Below, piece by piece: positions 57,502 to 64,000 of a stretch of 64,000 bases of DNA. The stretch spans positions 310,001-374,000 of the forward strand of contig JAQJZZ010000004.1 of assembly GCA_030077755.1 (NCBI GenBank), written 5' to 3'. The notes beneath the pieces are model-generated. The model was not told the DNA's origin, searched no databases, and saw nothing but the letters and a program-made list of their open reading frames with translations. Made by a program: the position numbers and the translations under genes. The stretch is from Filosporella fistucella. Taxonomy: Eukaryota; Ascomycota; Leotiomycetes; Helotiales. Numbering within the stretch: the first letter of the stretch is position 1; each line of letters starts with the position of its first letter.

Positions 57502-59723
57502 GTTCGGTAGGGACAGTAAGCCTCCAAAGGGACAGAGGGAATGAAGAAAGTGTTTAATCCGCCTGCTTGTGCTTATAAGTGTTTCCGCTGGTGTGATATT
57601 TCCAGACTTCTCTGGCTCTTCACCAATTTCCAGCCACCAAGATGCTTTTGTGAGTGGCGTCGATGTGGAGCCTCATTACCGACGAAGGCATTAAGTCTGC
57701 GGGAAAATGACGAGAATGAGACTTCGAAGAAACAATGGACTCTACCAATCACCAACAGAATATGAGGGTAGTCGATTAACTCCAGTCCAGTTGAGCAATG
57801 CAAGGAAAAGGAAAATCGAGAGGGCTGGCTTCATAAGCATTGATTTCGCTGGTGAATCATAATCTGCTCTGGGAATGTGCCACTTCAAGGAACGAAATTC
57901 GGAGACATAATCCGTAGTCGAGTTAGCTTTCTTAGTTGCGGGATCCATATTTGCCAAAAACATAAAAATGTTCCCGAAGAAACCGTTGCAAAAGCAACTA
58001 CTCGGGTAGAAGATACTTGAGCAAATCAAGCAGTGCCGTTGGCTTAAATGCTAAAAATCCCGCCAATTGTCTGAGACATTCTAGAATCAACAGCCCTGAA
58101 AATGCTTATTATGTATAGGAGGCAATATCCACATATTTAAGCGCTTTAATATTGACCGAATTTACTGTACGAGGTGCGTCGGAAATGGATTGATCTGGTA
58201 AGCGGCAGAAAAGCAAAAAAGAAGATAGAGAATTGGTGTTCAGCCCACATTGCAAAATAAGAAACGCAGTCGTGTATAGCATTAAATATCATGGAAAGCA
58301 ATAATTATGCAGGCAATGGACCGCTGAGCTTTCGCGTCTCTCTGCTGCATTATTACCAAAGGGTTGTGTGCTGGTCGATAAATCCTGTCATATTCGCATG
58401 TCACGGCTACCAGATGCTTGTGTGGCTCGCAGTGGTAGAAATATGCCTACGAATTCTCGGAGGAACTGACACTACTCCCTACCTCGAGCCAAGGAGGGTC
58501 ACAACATGTCCCCGAGCATCTGTCTATTTGCCATTCGGATTATGCCAAAAAGGAAACCTATAGTCTTGATGATCAGCAGCAAAGGAAACCCAACATACGG
58601 ATAGGCTCCGAATCACAAGACCATTCCATCGTGGAACTCTACGTTCGATGTTAGAACCAGAGCAGGAGGCAACGTTCGTCCCCGAATGTATGCAAACTGA
58701 GATGCTCCATACTCAGTGTTTCTCCCTCCATATGTAGGTGCCTTCATGGAAGGAGACGTTTCTCCATTCATGCTTCTGCGACCAAGTAACTTCATCTGCT
58801 TCATGAACGTTTCTGCATCTGCCAGCTGGCAGCACATAGCCCATACATCATCGAAAGTCCGCAGATAATTATTAGCCGCGATAGAGTGTCAAAAAGGGAA
58901 GTGTGGTGTTGACAGAGACATCAGATTTAATCTGCGGGTCTGAAGCCGTTTGCGACTTTGCTCGATTTCGATATCCCACGTGGGCCCAGCCGAATTCGCA
59001 TATATTGTCGTATCTATGATACCAGACCAGATGGGCACTGTATTTGGTTGAGAGATCAAAGTGGGGACATGTGGAAATCTCTCAATTTTGCGTTGTCGAT
59101 ACCTCTGTTGCTCGGAATTGAAAGCTGTCCAGGAAACTCTCTAGCTTGGCCGGTGAATTCTCGGCAAAATCACAAGTACTACATTCCAGACCTCACTTCA
59201 ACACTCAGCACCTTACCATCGCTGTTCATCAAGCGGGCAGAATATGGCTGCAACTATCTTATCATCCGAAATCTACAAGCTCAGGAGCGGTGCTGCTACG
59301 TCCCATTACATGTATTCTGTGACGTCTTTTTCTCTTTTACGACTGTATTTGACGAAGCCATTTGCGGTGATATTTGGAGCCTCCAGACCATAGCAGTTTT
59401 GTAGTTCAAAATGTGCAGGCAAGATAAAGAGATATTTTCCTTACAAGTCCAAGTCTCTCCCGGGGAGAGAATGTAGTCGCGATTATCTACCATTTATCAG
59501 AGTGTCCTTTCTGAAGCCGATGTCTTTTTACGATGTTTCGTTGGTGGATGTGAAACATTTCCTTTTGTGGAATACATTTGGTGCGATCAATTTCTCGATT
59601 GGATTTCCGAATGCATCAACTGCAAACGATTTCCTTTGTCACGGATGCAACGCTTTGTGATAATGTCAAAACTCTCCTATTACTCTATTGCTGCTCAATA
59701 CTTGTCCACCTCACTCATTTTTC
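57502..59723. other. Divergent intergenic region, possible remnants
   Basis: Between the divergent oxidase and coiled-coil genes. A minus-strand open stretch (58613-58870: TFDDVWAMCCQLADAETFMK ...) looks partly coding but has no start and no recognisable family. A signal-peptide-like ORF (MLMKPALSIFLFLALLNW, near 57835) is too short to call. No RNA gene seen. Confidence 0.4.
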
Positions 59724-62700
59724 ATGAGTCATCTTATTATGGAATCAGACGAAATGGAACTGGCCGGACTGCGCGAGCAGGTCACGGTTTTGAAACATAA
59801 ATTGAACGAATTGAAGGAGATTACTAATAATCAGCAAGCACAGATTATGGAACAAATAGAAGCTCTGGATTATTCCGAGGCACCTGAACCGATACCAATG
59901 CAGATGGATCAAATCGAGGAAATCACGAAAGAACGGGACGCATACTTAATACGTGCTCAAGCTCTTGAAGCCGAGTTGGGCGAGCTGGATGCTTTTGGAC
60001 CTAGTGGATTTGCGCGACTTCAAGAGGTTACGGAGAATCGTGACAAAATCTCGGCCGATCGAGATGATCTCCATTACCAAATTCACGGTGAAAATGTACT
60101 GATCGCAGAGGTGGAGACTCTTCAAAGCATGATTTTGGATCCGGATGGAACTCGTCAAATTTTATTTGATCAGCTAAAAACCATGAAAGAAAAGCTTATC
60201 GAAGTCGCCAAAGAACGAGATTCATACAAAGATCGCAATTTTTATCTCTCTATGAAGCTGGCTGATCTGGAGAAATCTGTTTCCATGCAGCAGAATGGTT
60301 CAGCCGCTGAAACCCAGGCAAGAAAACTCACCCCAAGCCCTGATAATTTCCGTATTGCAGAAGATTTTGTCAAGAAACTCAATGCTCAGGTAAAGAGAGA
60401 CAAGCATTTGTCTGTCCTCCCCAAAGACTTCATCGATCCGACGGGATTCGAGCCGTGGGTTTTCGCTTTGGCTGATTTCTTCAGTGAAATTCGGCGGGAT
60501 GCCAACGCAGGGGGCCAAGCTCCGGGGCCGCTGGAATTCCTTCGTTCAATATTCACTAGCCGCAACTCTGCTTCTATTGAAGAGGGGATTACAAAGGGGC
60601 AAGAAGATGATCACAACGAGCAATCCTACATGTTTGAAACCGGTACGAGTGGCGAGATTTTATCGAACGATGCAACTGTATCTCATGTCAAGGACGGGTT
60701 ACCATGCGAGCAGTCCAAGGAGGATGGCGCGGTCTTAAAAGAAGCTATTATTATTGATCATTTCTCCACACCTCATTGCAACTTGGAGGACGTCAAGAAC
60801 GAAGACGAGGCAATACTAAATTCGCTTGATGATGACTTTGTGTCAGTAGAGTCTAAGTCCTACGGTGAGCAATTGGAACAAATGCAAGCAGACCTTGATG
60901 CTGTTGCTGGGGAACGAGACAGTCTGGAACGGAAATTATCTACGAGTGAAGCACAATCTCGAGGATATGCTGTCCGCATCATGGTTCTTGAGGAGCAGTA
61001 CAAATCGGCATTGGAGAAAATCTCGGAACTCACGGAAAATTTGGAGAAGTCAACAAAAGAAAACCCAGTTATCTTGGAGCTTCAACAGCGCCTGGTTGCC
61101 GCTTCTGCCTTGACGGACTGTGATGAGGTCCGGGCACGGTTGAATGAGGTTACCAAGGAGAATGAAGTACTTGAGAAGAAATTACTTGCAATTGACTCTC
61201 GATCTGAAAATTCCGGTGCAAAGGGTCAAGAACCCAGTAGTACTAAGCTCAAGGAAGAGTTGGACAAGGAGAAGCGTAACAACGCGATTTTATCACAGCA
61301 ATTATTTGAGCTTAAGAAAGCCAACGAAGACACTCTGCAGAAGCTCGAACGGTTGAAGAGTAGTCTAGGATTGAAACATGGTATCCCGAGTTACACTGGA
61401 CTCGAAGAGATGCTGGCAGACACCAGACAGAGCAGGGATAGTGCTCTCGAGGAAGTCTCGGAGCCTAAAAATGGTCATGGTGTGGATGAAGACCATACAG
61501 ATGATGAGGCCGATAATTACGAACAGCCTCTTAATGGAGCCTTACAGGATGCAAGAGCAGAATTGGCGATAAGTTCCGAGGTTGTAGAAACAATTCAGAG
61601 CTTGGTGGGAGGGGAAGATCGCGACATAGGTTCTGCCTCAACGACAGGACCAGAGAGCGAGGAAATCATGCAACTTAGAAGCGAGCTTATCAACGCGCAA
61701 GACGAAGTTGTTGCAACGACACTACAAATTTCGAGATTGCAGCGACTTTTGGGGTCAAGTCATAAAAGTATTGTTGGAGAATCCGGACTCACTGAGGAAT
61801 TTGATCTGGAGTTGGAACGCCACCTGACGGACCTCCCTGCAACCATCAAACGATCACCCAAGCATAGGACTTGTGCTGATATCAAATCCGAACTGTGTAT
61901 AGCCAAAGAGGCCCTTATCGATCTACAAAGTCGTTTCAAAATCGCAAGAGGGCTTAATCTGTCACAACAAGAAAGACTGATGGAGCTTCGGAAGAGATTG
62001 GAGATCAAGGATGAAAGATTTTGTGGAGATTGTATTGAACAGCTGAATCGCGCCCTTAAATATAGGAGTGTTGTGACGAAGGAGAGAGACGCATTCGAAG
62101 AGAATGCTAATGAGCTAGAGGGTCGGCTAGCAGATTGTGACGAGAAGGTGAAAGAGCTGCAAATGGAACTTGAAGATATTAAGGGTAGCGAAAAACCGTT
62201 GCTAAATCGAGAGCTCAAGCAGCTGGAAGCCAAGCTGGCTGAATGCCAAAATCAAGACGATTGTGGCTTTGTTCGCAAAGAGAGGAATTTCCACCTCCAC
62301 ACTGAGTTAGATGCCGTGAATGAGAAGGGCCTGTTAGCTTATGGATATGATTTCTGCACAATGGAAGAGACTGATAAATTGAGAGGGAGAGGACAAACAC
62401 CTGGATTGTGGGGAGTCATGGCACAGAAAATCTATGGAACTTACTCAGAGAGAATTGGATATTCCCAGCCTCTCCCTTCGGAAGATCAATCTTGCGATAT
62501 TAACAACGAGTTTGAAGTCGCTAGTCTAGACAGGACTATAATGCTGATGTCGATGGCCACAGATAAAATCAAGAAGGATGTTGAGTTGTTGGAGCTACAA
62601 GGGGAAAATAAGGCATGTTCCTCGTCATACACACATGTTGACGTGTATGGGGAAATTTCACGACTCAGAGCTACTATCGAGCAGATGTCTGCAGCTGCAA

Positions 62701-63572
62701 TCAAATTGCAGGAAAAAAATAAGAATTTGGTCTCAAACAACAATGACCATGAAACGTTGACTCCTGAGGCAAAAACACCCAAAATGGTGGAGATGCACGA
62801 TGCGCATACTCAGACAATGACCGACGCACCAAATATCAAGACTGGAGACTATAAGCAGCAAATACAGACATTGAAAGATAGAGCAAATGCTCAGAAACTA
62901 GACTACGAAAATCAGCTCCAAATTCTTAGAACTCGAATCGAGGTCTTGCACATCCATCGCGAGCAGATGAGGAAGAAATTGAACGACTGCCTCGAAGCAC
63001 AAGTTAAGAAGGCAGGAGCAGAAGCTCTGCAGACCACAAAGCGAGCACCCGCAAAACGTGGGAGCAAGAGAGGAATCCCAAGATCTGCTTCAAAGGTAGA
63101 CAAAAAGACTACATTGGCATCCGAAGTCAAGTCTGCTCAACCAGAAACCCCTATTTTCCCATCAGTGCCTCAAAATTCACCATCGATGCCTTTGGAAGGG
63201 CCACTGTATACTTGCACCCTTGAACGACCTTACTCTGCTGACAATACAGCCACTTCACCTACACTCTTCGTCCCCATTGAATCACCTACCGAATCATCGC
63301 CCATATTTCTAATCCCAGCCGCCAAGAAAGAGAAGAAGAAACCAGCTGATCTTAATCTCAGCAACGCTGCTGCTCCCCCCTCTTCCCCATCTCGATACCC
63401 ATCTCGCTCAACTCGAAACCCAGCACCTGATTACATCGGGCCACCTGATACACCCCGTCCTTACACTGGAGTGAAGAGAAAGATAAGTGGTGGTCAAACT
63501 GATAGAAGAAAACGAGTCAAGAGAGAAGAATTATTAGCACCAAGAGAGAGAGAAAGTATGCAAAAATATTAG
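59724..63572 (+). CDS. Large intronless coiled-coil protein
   Basis: A 1282-residue frame without introns. The start is the ATG of MSHLIMESDEMELAGL; a second ATG five residues on is also possible. From residue 10 to about 1080 the sequence is mostly long coiled-coil helices, rich in Glu, Lys and Leu (for example ELAGLREQVTVLKHKLNELK; LTENLEKSTKENPVILELQQ; LNDCLEAQVKKAGAE), broken near 220-390 and 590-620 by acidic, disordered linkers. The C-terminal 200 residues are Ser/Pro/Lys-rich with basic clusters (APAKRGSKRG, GVKRK, DRRKRVKREE) that look like nuclear localisation signals, and RYPSRSTRNPAPDYIG. No catalytic domain. A structural or scaffold role is inferred; could be nuclear or cytoskeletal. 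Confidence 0.82.
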   Translation: MSHLIMESDEMELAGLREQVTVLKHKLNELKEITNNQQAQIMEQIEALDYSEAPEPIPMQMDQIEEITKERDAYLIRAQALEAELGELDAFGPSGFARLQEVTENRDKISADRDDLHYQIHGENVLIAEVETLQSMILDPDGTRQILFDQLKTMKEKLIEVAKERDSYKDRNFYLSMKLADLEKSVSMQQNGSAAETQARKLTPSPDNFRIAEDFVKKLNAQVKRDKHLSVLPKDFIDPTGFEPWVFALADFFSEIRRDANAGGQAPGPLEFLRSIFTSRNSASIEEGITKGQEDDHNEQSYMFETGTSGEILSNDATVSHVKDGLPCEQSKEDGAVLKEAIIIDHFSTPHCNLEDVKNEDEAILNSLDDDFVSVESKSYGEQLEQMQADLDAVAGERDSLERKLSTSEAQSRGYAVRIMVLEEQYKSALEKISELTENLEKSTKENPVILELQQRLVAASALTDCDEVRARLNEVTKENEVLEKKLLAIDSRSENSGAKGQEPSSTKLKEELDKEKRNNAILSQQLFELKKANEDTLQKLERLKSSLGLKHGIPSYTGLEEMLADTRQSRDSALEEVSEPKNGHGVDEDHTDDEADNYEQPLNGALQDARAELAISSEVVETIQSLVGGEDRDIGSASTTGPESEEIMQLRSELINAQDEVVATTLQISRLQRLLGSSHKSIVGESGLTEEFDLELERHLTDLPATIKRSPKHRTCADIKSELCIAKEALIDLQSRFKIARGLNLSQQERLMELRKRLEIKDERFCGDCIEQLNRALKYRSVVTKERDAFEENANELEGRLADCDEKVKELQMELEDIKGSEKPLLNRELKQLEAKLAECQNQDDCGFVRKERNFHLHTELDAVNEKGLLAYGYDFCTMEETDKLRGRGQTPGLWGVMAQKIYGTYSERIGYSQPLPSEDQSCDINNEFEVASLDRTIMLMSMATDKIKKDVELLELQGENKACSSSYTHVDVYGEISRLRATIEQMSAAAIKLQEKNKNLVSNNNDHETLTPEAKTPKMVEMHDAHTQTMTDAPNIKTGDYKQQIQTLKDRANAQKLDYENQLQILRTRIEVLHIHREQMRKKLNDCLEAQVKKAGAEALQTTKRAPAKRGSKRGIPRSASKVDKKTTLASEVKSAQPETPIFPSVPQNSPSMPLEGPLYTCTLERPYSADNTATSPTLFVPIESPTESSPIFLIPAAKKEKKKPADLNLSNAAAPPSSPSRYPSRSTRNPAPDYIGPPDTPRPYTGVKRKISGGQTDRRKRVKREELLAPRERESMQKY

Positions 63573-64000
63573 ACATAGCTAAAAACGCTAGAGATAGTGA
63601 ACATCCCACAGGCTGGACAAATTGTAGTCAGGCAGGCAATACTATCTCAGATAATGTGACTCAGCACATGCCAGCAAAGGCGATGAAAGAGAGGATGGAA
63701 CGGGGGCAATTTACGTCTCGTTATTGAAGAGAAGGGGAAAGGGGGCAATAGCAAATCATATTATTCAAAATCTCAATTTCAACGTATAGAGTGGAGGGTA
63801 AAATAGTGAAATTTTTCATGTTTCATCTTACCTACCTTCATAAACAAAAAAACACAAAAACAAAAATTAAACTTATGCTACTCACTAGTCTCATTTTCGA
63901 ACCAAAACTACTTATATAATATCACCCTCTGAAATCAACTGGATATTCGCCCCATTTTATTTTCCACTTCCCACCTCGTCTTCCATATTCCACTTCTCCA
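63573..64000. other. Right-edge region
   Basis: 3' side of the coiled-coil gene. AT-rich sequence, no gene visible before the window ends. Confidence 0.5.

Noticed and set aside
57742..58029. ORF with a signal-peptide-like segment (MKPALSIFLFLALLNW)
   Set aside because: Only about 15 codons follow the hydrophobic part; no exon could be joined to it and it is probably promoter sequence.
58613..58890. Coding-like minus-strand stretch (TFDDVWAMCCQLADAE)
   Set aside because: No start, an upstream stop, and no family; not enough to call a gene or a pseudogene.
58958..59404. 148-codon plus-strand frame
   Set aside because: No domain, no splice partners; Cys/Ile-rich composition typical of chance translation.

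Overview
The window is nuclear DNA of a filamentous ascomycete. The evidence is short GT-AG introns (44-151 nt, often with CTGAC/CTAAC-type branch points), HET-domain and ankyrin-CorA genes, secreted multicopper and FAD oxidases, a fasciclin gene and fungal C2H2, DUF1479 and DUF4238 families. A Leotiomycete (Helotiales, Botrytis/Sclerotinia-like) is my best guess from protein style, but this is inference. I saw no tRNA, rRNA, CRISPR or intact transposon. Gene models were built by hand; for every spliced gene the exon lengths and phases were checked.

Layout. 0.5-14.3 kb is a mostly ordinary region: a broken DUF4238 gene, a secreted FAS1 protein, trehalose-6-phosphate phosphatase (tps2), a weak hypothetical, a DUF1479 dioxygenase-like gene and a secreted PLC-like phosphodiesterase. 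15.6-29.5 kb is accessory: nine small intact genes, plus two orphan tail exons, that look like diverged copies of one family. Each encodes about 100-190 residues with a three-helix pattern. Several carry a separate short second exon encoding a disordered tail with PPxY motifs. A secreted FAD oxidase and a 7TM rhodopsin-like protein, divergently arranged, sit inside this array. 29.8-40 kb holds a small NIF3-like gene and then three genes of the fungal non-self/HET world on one strand: two HET proteins with membrane segments and an ankyrin-CorA-like fusion.

40-45.6 kb is a long gene-poor stretch that ends in a pyrimidine-rich leader before a C2H2 transcription factor. A 79-residue secreted cysteine peptide precursor follows, with two near-identical 20-residue units and a Lys-Arg site before the second. 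The right arm has a seven-exon glutathione S-transferase, a CE1 acetylxylan esterase, a Fet3-type multicopper oxidase and a 1282-residue intronless coiled-coil protein.

The most novel material is the PPxY-tailed helical family. An adaptor role for WW-domain (Rsp5/Nedd4-type) ubiquitin ligases is a hypothesis from the motif only. The two-unit cysteine peptide precursor comes second. The closeness of the helical array to HET and ankyrin-CorA genes suggests a fast-evolving accessory/allorecognition-like region, but nothing in the sequence proves a functional link.
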